From assembly GCA_041740995.1 (NCBI GenBank), contig JBGSKY010000269.1, positions 1-64,000 of the forward strand: 64,000 nt of DNA. Reading direction: 5' to 3'. The DNA is from JBGSKY01 sp041740995. Lineage in GTDB: Bacteria > Planctomycetota > Planctomycetia > Pirellulales > Pirellulaceae. Below, piece after piece: positions 26,685-35,633 of the stretch (position 1 is the stretch's first letter; each line of letters starts with the position of its first letter). A program made the translations under genes and the position numbers. Below the pieces are notes generated by a model. It ran no database searches and had not been told where the DNA came from. It saw only the letters and a program-made list of their open reading frames with translations.

Positions 26685-29366
26685 TTATTGAATCGAAAGT
26701 CGGTCGGAATAGAAATCTCGTTTCGTATTGGCAGAATTTGTCTCGGCTGCCAGCCGTTGATGTTGCAGCAAATATGTCTTAGCGATACTCAAATTTGGTG
26801 CCAAAGAAAGAGCGAGCGTCTGCTGGTCAATCGCTTGTCGCAATTCTCGCTTTGCGTCGCCTGTTGAACCGTCAAAGAGCAATGAGACAGCTAGATTGTG
26901 TTGCATCGCACCAAGTCGACAGTGCATTTGAGCGTCCTTACGACCAGCGACGAGAATTTCCTTCTGCAACCCAATCGCCTCACGGGTTAACTCAGCGGCG
27001 TCGCGGTGTCGCTCTTGTTTCTGAAATAGCATCGCCAGATTATTAAGACTCATCGCCAAGTCGCATTGATATTCGGCAATTGAAGGTGCCAGCGAGACGA
27101 CTTGGCGATTAAGTCGAATCGAAGTATCAAACGCTTCTTTAGCTTCAACAAAATGTTCAGTCCGCACATGGGCGACACCGAGGCTATTGTACAAATTGGC
27201 TAGCTCGGCAGAAGATCGCAAGCGACTCGATGATTCCGCAAGAATCCCAGCTCGAATTTGTAACGCTTCTTCCAACAATCTCGACGCTTTTGCCGCGTCG
27301 GTATCAAGGTACAAAGAGCTTAAGTTGGATAGCGCGGCGGCCAAGCCACGGACTATCGTTTCGTGATCTGTTCCGGCCGACTTGGACAAGCGATCGAAGC
27401 GCGAAATCGCATTTTCCAATGAAACTTTTGCCTCGTGAAGTTTACCAGATTTTGCCAACGCTAAGGCGTAATTGTTGATCGCTAACGCCAGCGTCGTGGC
27501 AGACTCGATGTCGTCGGGATATTTCTCTAATACTTTTCGATCAATCGCAATTGCATTTTGGTAGGCGATGAGAGCATCAGAAACTCGCCCAACTTCGACA
27601 TACGCCAAGCCGAGGAGGTTTAGATTGTTGGCCGATTTGGAAAGCAGCTTGTGCTGTTCGTTCTCATCGTTTACGAACTCTTTAGAACGATTGGAATTCC
27701 CAAGCGCTGAATATATTGAGGCCGATCTTTCGAAATGCCTTAACGCTTCCGATGCCGAACGCATTTCATTAACCAACGCACCGATGTTGCTGTACGTCAG
27801 CGCCAATTCAGCTTGCAAAGATGGATCATCGGCCGCTTGCGTAACGAAGCGCTGATAATATTCCAGTGTTTCTTGAAGCAACGATTCGCGGACTTGCTCA
27901 GCCCCTGGAACTGCCGACAACTGCTGTGCGACTCGCGTGCCCAGACGATCGACTGTGGAGCGAGCTTGATCCAAATATAAGTCGACTTGTCTTTCGCTAA
28001 ATTGCAACTCCCGATTTTTTTGAAAAACAACCCAACTCCCGATTCCCATTCCGATTGTTGCCAACAAAAAGAAACAAGCTGCCGTCGCGACGCTTTTTTG
28101 ATGACGGCTGGTCCATCGAATTAATTGACTGGCAAACGTCGGCGGCTGTGCAACCGTCGCACGCCCGTGTAGCACCGCTCGCAAATCGTCCGCAAATTCC
28201 GCCGACGTCGCATAACGCTCATCCTTTCGTTTTGACATCGCTTTTTGTAAGACGAAAGTCAAATCCGATGGCACATGTGAATTCAGGCGATCCAATCTCG
28301 GAGGATCTTCTTGCTCAATCTTTCGCAGCAGATTCAAGCCGTCATCGCCTGTAATTACCGCTCGCAAGGTCAGCAGTTCGAAAAGTGTGGCAGCCAGCGA
28401 ATAGATGTCTGTCCGATGATCGACCAATTCCGCTCGTCCTGTCGCTTGCTCGGGACTCATGTAACGAATGGTGCCAAGCAAATCGCCGCTTCCAGTCAAC
28501 GACATTTCAGTCTGAAAACGTGCCAAACCAAAATCGGTGACCCAGATCTTGCCAGATTCATCTAGCATTAAATTCGATGGTTTAATATCGCGATGGACGA
28601 TTCCATTTTCGTGCGCCACCTGCAACGCTTCGGCGACGTCGACGGCCCATCCTAAAATCATCCTCCAATCAAGTATCGAACTCGATTTGGTAACCGTTTT
28701 GTTGGCCAGCTTGCGTTGTTCGACCCAATGATCCAACGCTACGCCGTCGATGAATTGCATCGCGTAGAAATGAATGCCTTGCTCGACGCCGACATTAAAA
28801 ATGGAAACGATATTAGGGTGATGAAGCTGGCCAGCGGCTTGCGATTCGTTTTTGAAACGAGCGATCTGTTTCTGATCCAATGTGGCCGCCATCGGTAGCA
28901 ATTTTAGTGCGACGCGTCGCTTCAGTGATCGTTGGTTGGCGAGATAGACCAACCCCATTCCGCCGCGTCCAATTTCCGACAGAATTTCGAAGTCACCCAA
29001 TTGGAAAGGCTTGAAGGGCCGATCAGCAATTGACATCAATCCAACAACTCCAGAAGGTGAGCAACCGGTCTTGGCAGCGAAACCGTAGAGCGCGTTTAGC
29101 TTTTCGACATAGACTGCCATCACCTCAACTAGGTCGGGATGCTCACTAGTCAACGCGTCAAGATTTGTCGGCGTTCCATTTTCCAAGTTGCAAAGGTAGC
29201 GATCTAGCAACTCAGTTAGACGCCGCGATTGATCCTCTGTCAACGACGAAAGGACGCCGCTCGAAAGCACGCCCAACGAAGTGTCAAGTTGAATCCCAGT
29301 TGATAGATTCTGAGTGTTAGAAAGTTCGTTTTGCATTAGCAGCTCAGCGATGGACGCTCGGTTCAT
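26685..29366 (-). CDS. Membrane Ser/Thr protein kinase with TPR tail
   Basis: An 893-residue Hanks-type kinase. The kinase domain (about 124-400) has the Gly loop IGRGGMGLVYLA, Lys in VALKLLP, catalytic loop IVHRDIKPSN and DFGLARF, and APE-like MSPEQATG. A TM helix at about 432-452 (ATAACFFLLATIGMGIGSW) separates it from an outer region (about 480-870) of TPR-like repeats, which likely sense or scaffold protein partners. Residues 1-120 form a helical N-terminal extension. It ends 2 bases before the surface-protein gene and its ATG overlaps the ECF sigma gene by 23 bases, so sigma, kinase and surface protein form one operon. Confidence 0.95.
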   Translation of the reverse strand: MNRASIAELLMQNELSNTQNLSTGIQLDTSLGVLSSGVLSSLTEDQSRRLTELLDRYLCNLENGTPTNLDALTSEHPDLVEVMAVYVEKLNALYGFAAKTGCSPSGVVGLMSIADRPFKPFQLGDFEILSEIGRGGMGLVYLANQRSLKRRVALKLLPMAATLDQKQIARFKNESQAAGQLHHPNIVSIFNVGVEQGIHFYAMQFIDGVALDHWVEQRKLANKTVTKSSSILDWRMILGWAVDVAEALQVAHENGIVHRDIKPSNLMLDESGKIWVTDFGLARFQTEMSLTGSGDLLGTIRYMSPEQATGRAELVDHRTDIYSLAATLFELLTLRAVITGDDGLNLLRKIEQEDPPRLDRLNSHVPSDLTFVLQKAMSKRKDERYATSAEFADDLRAVLHGRATVAQPPTFASQLIRWTSRHQKSVATAACFFLLATIGMGIGSWVVFQKNRELQFSERQVDLYLDQARSTVDRLGTRVAQQLSAVPGAEQVRESLLQETLEYYQRFVTQAADDPSLQAELALTYSNIGALVNEMRSASEALRHFERSASIYSALGNSNRSKEFVNDENEQHKLLSKSANNLNLLGLAYVEVGRVSDALIAYQNAIAIDRKVLEKYPDDIESATTLALAINNYALALAKSGKLHEAKVSLENAISRFDRLSKSAGTDHETIVRGLAAALSNLSSLYLDTDAAKASRLLEEALQIRAGILAESSSRLRSSAELANLYNSLGVAHVRTEHFVEAKEAFDTSIRLNRQVVSLAPSIAEYQCDLAMSLNNLAMLFQKQERHRDAAELTREAIGLQKEILVAGRKDAQMHCRLGAMQHNLAVSLLFDGSTGDAKRELRQAIDQQTLALSLAPNLSIAKTYLLQHQRLAAETNSANTKRDFYSDRLSIQ

Positions 29367-29988
29367 TGGTCGCTTTGAATTCGTTTAATGCTCGCAGGAA
29401 CAACATCCTGACCGCGCCGCTAGACCGATTCATTTGATCGGCAATCTCTTGAAACGACAACCCTTGAATAACCCGCAAGACCACAACGTCGCGGTAATCC
29501 GGTCGTAGTCGATTAAGTTGGTCAGCCAACAAAACGGCGTCTTCGCGCGACCGCATTGGGGCGCTCGGAGACGGTGAACTGCTCGGCAAAAGCCTAGCTA
29601 GATTGCCTCCCGATTCATCCATTCTTTGCGTTGTTTGGTCTAGCGAAATCTCGCGTCGAATGTCTCGTTTCTCTGCTTTCACATGCGTTGCGAAAGCGCG
29701 GTGTAAGGTGTTGATCAAGATCTGCCGCAACCATCCGAGCAGCTCACCACGACTGTTCCCTCGAAAGTCGCCGAAATCGCGGTAAGCCGCCAGCATCGCT
29801 TCCTGAACTAAATCCGATGGGCTAACACGGCGACGCAAAGGTTGGTTTAGCTGTGAAGTTGCTAAGATCGTCAAATAGTTTAAATACCATTGAAGCAACT
29901 GTCCTCGAGCCTCACGATGGCCTTGCCGAGCTTGAACGAGCAGTTGATCAAACTCCTGGCTGTCGTCGCAGTCGTGTTCTAGTTTCAT
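29344..29988 (-). CDS. ECF-type RNA polymerase sigma factor (planctomycete group)
   Basis: A 214-residue sigma factor. Region 2 is about residues 20-95 (VSPSDLVQEAMLAAYRDF, then FRGNSRGELLGWLRQIL) and region 4 about 155-205 (LRPDYRDVVVLRVIQGLSFQEIA with its HTH). The linker is long and Ser/Pro-rich (LARLLPSSSPSPSAP). This matches the planctomycete ECF group that is regularly encoded beside Ser/Thr kinases, which are thought to control them by phosphorylation in place of an anti-sigma factor. Here the kinase gene overlaps its 3' end by 23 bases. ATG at 29986-29988. Confidence 0.93.
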   Translation of the reverse strand: MKLEHDCDDSQEFDQLLVQARQGHREARGQLLQWYLNYLTILATSQLNQPLRRRVSPSDLVQEAMLAAYRDFGDFRGNSRGELLGWLRQILINTLHRAFATHVKAEKRDIRREISLDQTTQRMDESGGNLARLLPSSSPSPSAPMRSREDAVLLADQLNRLRPDYRDVVVLRVIQGLSFQEIADQMNRSSGAVRMLFLRALNEFKATNEPSVHR

Positions 29989-30023
29989 TTGCTAAACTTT
30001 CGAAAGCCGTCCGAATATTGTCA

Positions 30024-30590
30024 CTAGCGAATCGATGCAGCGATGATCGCAAGCTGGTCTTGAATAGACATCGAAGCCACAGTCATCTTCGAAGGTCGCA
30101 AATCGTCAGGCTTATCGCTTTGCTCCGCAACCTGCGATGGCTCCGAGAATGTGGATTGCCCAGGCGACTTTTGTTCTTCAGCCCGCCGCGCTCGGATGGC
30201 TGCGATTGCCTCAGCCCGCGACTGTTTTGCCTGTTTTCGTCGCTCCAATCGGTCGGCAAGTTCCGCTGCTTCTTTCTCCTGCTTCGCTAAAGCCGACTGG
30301 GCTTGCTGGTCGGCATTCTGCCGATAACGATTCATGGCCAACTCGCGTTGGGCGACATAAAGCTGCTGGCGTAACGCCGCCTGTTCCCGTTGTTGCTGTA
30401 TTGATTGCGCTTGCGCTGCGTACAAAGCGGTCCCCAACGCAGATGATCCGCTGACGCCAGTGACTCCGGCACTTCCTGCGATTGGCGCACCGCCACCGCC
30501 GGAACACTGCGAAAATACCGGCGAAGCACTCAGAGTGATTAAGCTCGCGAAAGTAAGTTGAACGACAAATGAGGCTCTAGAAGTCTTCAT
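30024..30590 (-). CDS. Small secreted coiled-coil protein
   Basis: A 188-residue exported protein of unknown role. A signal peptide (about residues 1-27, FVVQLTFASLITLSASPVFS) is followed by a Gly-rich segment (CSGGGGAPIAGSAGVTG) and then a long Gln/Ala/Arg-rich helix (about 60-145, e.g. QREQAALRQQLYVAQREL) with coiled-coil character. It lies 35 bases upstream of the ECF sigma gene on the same strand and may be part of that operon. Confidence 0.65.
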   Translation of the reverse strand: MKTSRASFVVQLTFASLITLSASPVFSQCSGGGGAPIAGSAGVTGVSGSSALGTALYAAQAQSIQQQREQAALRQQLYVAQRELAMNRYRQNADQQAQSALAKQEKEAAELADRLERRKQAKQSRAEAIAAIRARRAEEQKSPGQSTFSEPSQVAEQSDKPDDLRPSKMTVASMSIQDQLAIIAASIR

Positions 30591-31206
30591 CGAATCACTC
30601 CGTCAATTGAAATTTGGGGAAGTTGAAGTTTTGCAGCCCTGCGATCGCAAGCCAAAATTTGTGACCGGTCTCTGAACGCTATATTAGGGGGACGTTGTTC
30701 CAGCAAATGTCACACGGTTAACAGGAGAGTCCGCTTTCGATTTTGTGATTCTGAGGAGATATAGAAAGTCAGCGTTAGGAATTTGCTCAAAATAGCCACT
30801 GTTTTAGGCGAACCATTTTTGAGTTGAAAAGTCATCAGACCAATCGCATTTTGCATCTTTCATCAATAGATGATGCGACAATGCGAAGGATACCGACTAT
30901 AGAAATCTCGTTTTTTTCGAAAAACCGGAAACTTGAATCATCAGTGCGTAGATCAAGTTGACAATTGCCGCATTTTTAATGCTCAACATCGCTCCAATTG
31001 CCTGTTCCAATCCCGCGACAAATTGTGATCGAAATTCAGATTCGAAGTTTTCTTTCCACGTACCATCTTAGAAAGGCCAGCCGACTGCGCTAAAAGGCTT
31101 GTTGAAAACCGGCTCGCGCGGTTAAATTAGACGGCTGTATCGCAGGTCAAAAGTCGACCAAAATTGATGATTTTATTTACCTCACAGACAAGATTCGCCA
31201 CCAGCT
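30591..31206. other. 616-base divergent intergenic region
   Basis: The gap between the coiled-coil protein gene and dapL, which diverge. It is AT-richer than the genes and should hold both promoters. A perfect TGCGATCGCA palindrome near 30639 is the only symmetric site I noted. No gene or RNA is supported. Confidence 0.4.
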
Positions 31207-32454
31207 ATGTCAGCCACTTTGATTGCCGATCCTTACTTTCAAAAATTATTCGCCGCGAGAATCGGCGGCGAGAATTACGGCAAAGGGACTGAGATATACA
31301 AGTTCGAAAAGATAAAGCGAGCCAAGCGAAAGGCGTTGGCAGATTATCCAGATCGATTTCTGCTCGATTTTGGCATCGGCGAAAATGACGACATGGCTTC
31401 GGAGCCAGTTCGAGACCGGATGCATTTAGAAATTGATAACGTTGCGAACCGCGGATATGCGGACAATGGGATTTTGGAATTCAAACAAGCCGTTGCTCGA
31501 TTTATGCAACGGAATTTCTCCGTTGAGTTGAACCCTGAAACACAGGTCAATCATTGCATTGGCAGCAAGACAGCGCTCTCGATGCTTCCTGCCTGTTTTA
31601 TCAACCCTGGTGATGTGACGATGATGACCGTCCCAGGTTATCCAGTCGCTGGAACGCACACGAAGTACTACGGCGGCCAAGTCCACCGCCTACCATTACT
31701 TTCAGAGAACAATTTCTTTCCGGACTTTCAATCGGTGCCAGAAGCGGTATGGGAACGCACCAAAATGCTAGTGCTGAACTACCCGAACAGCCCAACTGGG
31801 AAAACGGCCACGAGCGAGTTTTATGCGCAGATTGTCGAGCTGGCAAAAGAACGCGAATTTATTGTGGTACAAGACGCCGCGCACATCATGCTGACCTTCG
31901 ATGGCCAACCATTGAGCTTTCTTGAGACTCCTGGCGCGATGGATGTTGGCGTGGAAGTCCATTCGCTGAGCAAAGGATTTGATATGATTGGCTGGCGAAT
32001 CGGTTGGGTTTGCGGAAACGAGCGCATCGTCGCGGCGTTTTCCGACGTAAAGGACAACTGTGACAGCGGACAATTTATGGCAGTCCAAAAAGCCGCTGTC
32101 ACCGCACTTGATACGCCTGCGATTCCGGTTGCGATTCGAAACAAATATCATCGACGCATGGAAAAATTGGTCCGTGCGCTCGGTTCTTTGGGTTTGCAGT
32201 GCAACATGCCTGGTGGCAGCTATTTTCTTTACATCCCTGCACCGCGAGGTTTGAAAGACGGTACTCGTTTCGCTAATGCCGAAGCGGTCTCGCAATATTT
32301 GATCACCGAACATTCTATTGTGACGGTGCCCTGGGACGATGCCGGTGCGTTTCTTCGGTTTTCCGTGACTTTCGTCGCGCAAGATGAAACTGCGGAGGAC
32401 GCGATGATTGCCGAAACGGTTCGTCGATTACAATCAGTCGACTTTCTGGTCTAG
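31207..32454 (+). CDS. dapL: LL-diaminopimelate aminotransferase
   Basis: A 415-residue class I/II PLP aminotransferase. It starts with the family pattern (YFQKLFAARIGGENYGKGTEIYKFEKIK) and has the PLP Lys in HSLSKGFDMIGWRIG (about 260), Asp/Tyr pocket in VVQDAAHIM and YPNSPTG. It converts tetrahydrodipicolinate directly to LL-diaminopimelate, bypassing acylated intermediates, for lysine and peptidoglycan. DapL is the route known for planctomycetes, chlamydiae and plants, and its presence fits a peptidoglycan-making planctomycete. The similar MalY/aspartate aminotransferases lack this N-terminal pattern. Confidence 0.88.
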   Translation: MSATLIADPYFQKLFAARIGGENYGKGTEIYKFEKIKRAKRKALADYPDRFLLDFGIGENDDMASEPVRDRMHLEIDNVANRGYADNGILEFKQAVARFMQRNFSVELNPETQVNHCIGSKTALSMLPACFINPGDVTMMTVPGYPVAGTHTKYYGGQVHRLPLLSENNFFPDFQSVPEAVWERTKMLVLNYPNSPTGKTATSEFYAQIVELAKEREFIVVQDAAHIMLTFDGQPLSFLETPGAMDVGVEVHSLSKGFDMIGWRIGWVCGNERIVAAFSDVKDNCDSGQFMAVQKAAVTALDTPAIPVAIRNKYHRRMEKLVRALGSLGLQCNMPGGSYFLYIPAPRGLKDGTRFANAEAVSQYLITEHSIVTVPWDDAGAFLRFSVTFVAQDETAEDAMIAETVRRLQSVDFLV

Positions 32455-32645
32455 TGAACCGACGGTGGGAAAAGTTGACAGCATGTAGCGCTCAATTGCA
32501 ACATCCTATTTGTTAGCGATACGACTCGCTTTTTGGCAAGGCTGGTACAATCGTTTTTAACATTGCGAAGTACCAACGTTTTGCTAATGTTTGGTGTTGC
32601 TCCTGAACCAGCAAGCTCTCCCCTTTGCGGTTGAAATTTAAAAAA

Positions 32646-33509
32646 ATGTCCAGAATCGTCGAACCAGTCGTTTGCTGTTTGGGGGATTCTGTCGTTGGAA
32701 ACCCGACGCAATTTGTGATGGAGCGCCTTGCCGTCGACGCAAAAATTGATTGGCGATTTGTCACTGCAGTTGTTCCGATCCAGAGAGTTCAGGCCGCTGT
32801 CGAAGGCATCCGAGCAATGAACTTCGAAGGCATCGCTTTCTTGCAATCTATTCCAACACAAACACTCTCGCAGATGGGCAGCATCTCGGAATCCGCGATC
32901 TGTACCCAACGCATTACGACCGCCCGACGCGATGGTATTAACTGGCTGGCTGAGAATCTCGACGGCGTCGCATTGGCTCAATTGTTGGAAACAGAGATTG
33001 CTGAGAACGCGAAGCCGGAGGCCAAAATCGTTGTTTATGGTGACGCCTCGATTAGCACTTTGCTTCGACTTGCAAAACCAAATCTAGCCGATCAGATCCT
33101 ATTGGTCTCTAGCGAGCCGACTCCAGTCGAAACCACCGATACCTCAATGTCGCAGTCGGACGCAGTCGCCGCGCCCGCCGAGACGACCGCATCACAGGTC
33201 CACTATCGATCACGACATGATCTCGCCAATCACCCGATTGAAATCAAGGCCTTAATTACGACTGGCGAACTTTCAAACTTGGATCTGAGCCTACTGCGAT
33301 GTTGCAAGTTCAGCGACTCGACACCGGCGATTTGTCTTAGTTCAACAAGTGCAAAGCCGAGCGATCAATCCACATTCAACAAATTACGCTGGCTTGACGA
33401 TGTCGATCTATCGGCGGCAAGGCTAGCCGCGAACTTTCAATTTTGGACCGGTTATTCACCGAACTTATCGTTGGTCAAAGATTGTCTCGACGAATACTCG
33501 CAATGGTAA
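32646..33509 (+). CDS. Divergent shikimate-dehydrogenase-like protein (probable pseudoenzyme)
   Basis: A 287-residue protein whose first 115 residues follow the shikimate dehydrogenase N-domain: CCLGDSVVGNPTQFVMERL, then VPIQRVQAAVEGIRAMNFEG (AroE: V.p..l..av.glralgf.G) and DGINWLAENLDGVALAQLL (AroE: G...G.NTDG.Gf...L). But the shikimate-binding Ser pair is gone, and the catalytic Lys of the TxPxK motif is absent (SIPTQTLSQM). The Asp of the NTDG-like motif remains. The C-terminal Rossmann half is weak with a Thr/Ser/Pro insertion near residues 160-185. So it probably does not reduce dehydroshikimate. ATG at 32646; convergent with the next gene (9-base gap). Confidence 0.65.
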   Translation: MSRIVEPVVCCLGDSVVGNPTQFVMERLAVDAKIDWRFVTAVVPIQRVQAAVEGIRAMNFEGIAFLQSIPTQTLSQMGSISESAICTQRITTARRDGINWLAENLDGVALAQLLETEIAENAKPEAKIVVYGDASISTLLRLAKPNLADQILLVSSEPTPVETTDTSMSQSDAVAAPAETTASQVHYRSRHDLANHPIEIKALITTGELSNLDLSLLRCCKFSDSTPAICLSSTSAKPSDQSTFNKLRWLDDVDLSAARLAANFQFWTGYSPNLSLVKDCLDEYSQW

Positions 33510-33518
33510 GCAGCCGCT

Positions 33519-35183
33519 TCAATCAACCAGCGTCACGCTCTTGTCGAGTTGGATTTTGAACGTGGCGATTCGGTCGCGAACCTTGCCACGTGTGATACCC
33601 AAAATTTCTGCAGTTTTACTCTGGTTTCCGCCTGTGTGTTCAAGCACTCGAGTAAACAGATAACGCTCCAGCAGCGAAACGGTTTCGTTGTAAACGTCAG
33701 AGCTTTCTGCTGCCAATCGCTCTTCGATAAAATGATCGATACGTTGAATTGAATCGCGGAGCGTCAGTTCTCGCTCGAGCAGTTCATCGGACGGACTAGT
33801 GGAATCGACTGTTTCAATCGATTCGAATTCAGAGGATGACGAACTTGTTGGCTCGTCGACTGGCACCAAATTTGTCCACGCCGATTGCGCAGTCGAATGA
33901 TCATTGACTTCGCCATTTCGAATGGTCGTGGTACTTTGAACTGGCTCAGATATTTCAGCTTTGCTCGGCGCAGAAATTTGTGTCGTCGAATTTACTGCCG
34001 CCCGCACAAAGTCTGGCAGCGTCTCAGCACTGATCACGGTCCCAGTGGCCCGCAAAACCGCCTGGCGAACCACCGATTGCAATTCGCGAATGTTGCCTGG
34101 CCATCCATAGTTGACCAGCAATTCCAAAGCCGCCGGGGCAATTCCACGTAGATCGCCTTTTTTCATCTCACCGCGTGCGCGCCGCAAGAAATATTCGAGT
34201 AACAGAGGAATGTCGTCGCGACGCTCGCGCAGCGGAGGCAAGTTGATCGTAAAACCATTTAAGCGGTAGAGCAGGTCTTCACGGAATTCACCACTCTGAA
34301 CCATTTGTTCGAGTGGACGGTTGGTCGCCGTAATGATGCGGACATTCGTCGTAATTTGTTCGTTACCACCGACGCGTTCGAAACGCTGTTCTTGCAACAA
34401 TCGTAAGACCTTTCCCTGAACCAGCGGCGCCATATCACCGACCTCGTCAAGAAAAATTGTCCCGTCATTGCATTGCTCAAACTTACCAATACGCCGTTTT
34501 TCGGCGCCGGTAAAAGCACCTTTTTCGTGTCCAAAAAGTTCACTCTCAAGCAACTGATCGGGTATCGCCGCGCAATTTACGGCTATGAACGGTTTGTCAG
34601 CTCGGTCGCTGTGTTGCACCAAAGCTCTGGCAACTAATTCTTTACCGCAACCGCTTTCACCGCGGACTAGCACCGTAACGTTTTGAGCCGCCACGCGACC
34701 GATCTGCTTGAACACCTCGATCATCACCGGAGAACGTCCGATAAACTGCTCGCCAGAAGTTTCTTGTTCGCTGATCTGCAATGCGACTGGCTCATCCATT
34801 AACCGGCGTGCTGCGATCGCACTTTGAACAAGACTCCGCAATTGTTCCAGACGAATTGGTTTGCCGATGTAGTCAAAGGCGCCCGATCGCATCGCCTCAA
34901 TCGCGGTCTCGCTGGATGTGTCTCCAGTAATAAAAATTACCGGCAAGCGACGATCCAGAGCCTTCATTTTCTTGAACAGTTCAAGCCCGTTCAGTCCAGG
35001 CATATAAATATCAAGCAGCGCGACCGTAGGTTGCAACGTTTCGAGCAATTGCAAACCTTCCTCGCCAGTCGAAACACTGGTCACTTCGATTTCTGGATGC
35101 GCACGGAATGCCGATTCGATAATTAATCGAGCGCTTCGGTCATCATCAATCGCTAGAACTTTGCTTACCAAAAGTTTTATCAC
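33519..35183 (-). CDS. NtrC-family sigma54-dependent response regulator (second)
   Basis: A 554-residue activator. Receiver about 8-128: acidic triple AIDDDRS, Asp58 in LLDIYMPG, Lys in YIGKPIR. AAA+ about 145-380 with GESGCGKE, KGAFTGAEK and IFLDEVGDM. A ~90-residue Ser/Thr/Glu linker follows, then a Fis HTH with GGNQSKTAEILGITRGKVRDRI. The start is GTG at 35181-35183; the next ATG would cut into the receiver. No histidine kinase is adjacent, so its partner is an orphan elsewhere. A CCTAGGAA/TTCCTAGG inverted repeat lies 80 bases upstream. Confidence 0.93.
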   Translation of the reverse strand: MIKLLVSKVLAIDDDRSARLIIESAFRAHPEIEVTSVSTGEEGLQLLETLQPTVALLDIYMPGLNGLELFKKMKALDRRLPVIFITGDTSSETAIEAMRSGAFDYIGKPIRLEQLRSLVQSAIAARRLMDEPVALQISEQETSGEQFIGRSPVMIEVFKQIGRVAAQNVTVLVRGESGCGKELVARALVQHSDRADKPFIAVNCAAIPDQLLESELFGHEKGAFTGAEKRRIGKFEQCNDGTIFLDEVGDMAPLVQGKVLRLLQEQRFERVGGNEQITTNVRIITATNRPLEQMVQSGEFREDLLYRLNGFTINLPPLRERRDDIPLLLEYFLRRARGEMKKGDLRGIAPAALELLVNYGWPGNIRELQSVVRQAVLRATGTVISAETLPDFVRAAVNSTTQISAPSKAEISEPVQSTTTIRNGEVNDHSTAQSAWTNLVPVDEPTSSSSSEFESIETVDSTSPSDELLERELTLRDSIQRIDHFIEERLAAESSDVYNETVSLLERYLFTRVLEHTGGNQSKTAEILGITRGKVRDRIATFKIQLDKSVTLVD

Positions 35184-35633
35184 CGTTGAATCAAGGCATC
35201 GCGAAGTTTTGTCAAACTTTACGCGTATAAGATGCTTAAAAAGATGGTGTCAGCCACCACTACCTAGGAACCAAAGTTTACCATTCCTAGGATAAAGCTC
35301 AATCGGAATATGGCATGAACTGTTCCAACGACAAGCTTGTGTCAATCTCGCATTCCTCCGGCGAAAAGCAGGCTTTTGTAGGAAAACGGCTCCTCAACAT
35401 TTCCGACTGGAGTGTCGCAAAAAACAGTCGAATGAGCACATTTCGAGTGTGACTATTGCGGACAACCGACGCAATTACGGCTCTCTAGCTTAACGATCCG
35501 AAGCAAACGATCTTGACCCCAGCCGGCTATTCTGCGATGGATTCGCTCAGATCATCGGACGCTCGGCGGTGTTCAAACCAGGCGCAATGGCATCGTTACT
35601 ATCGATGCAAAAATCGATCAGCGAATTACAGCT
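35184..35633. other. 450-base divergent region
   Basis: The gap between the GTG start of the sigma54 activator and the divergent membrane protein gene. Apart from the inverted repeat at 35263-35291 nothing is recognised; no gene is supported. Confidence 0.4.
35263..35291. promoter_or_regulatory. Inverted repeat upstream of sigma54 activator
   Basis: CCTAGGAA (35263-35270) and TTCCTAGG (35284-35291), a perfect 8 bp inverted repeat with 13 bases between, 80 bases before the GTG start of the activator on the minus strand. Size and symmetry fit a dimeric operator; no binding protein can be named. Confidence 0.3.
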
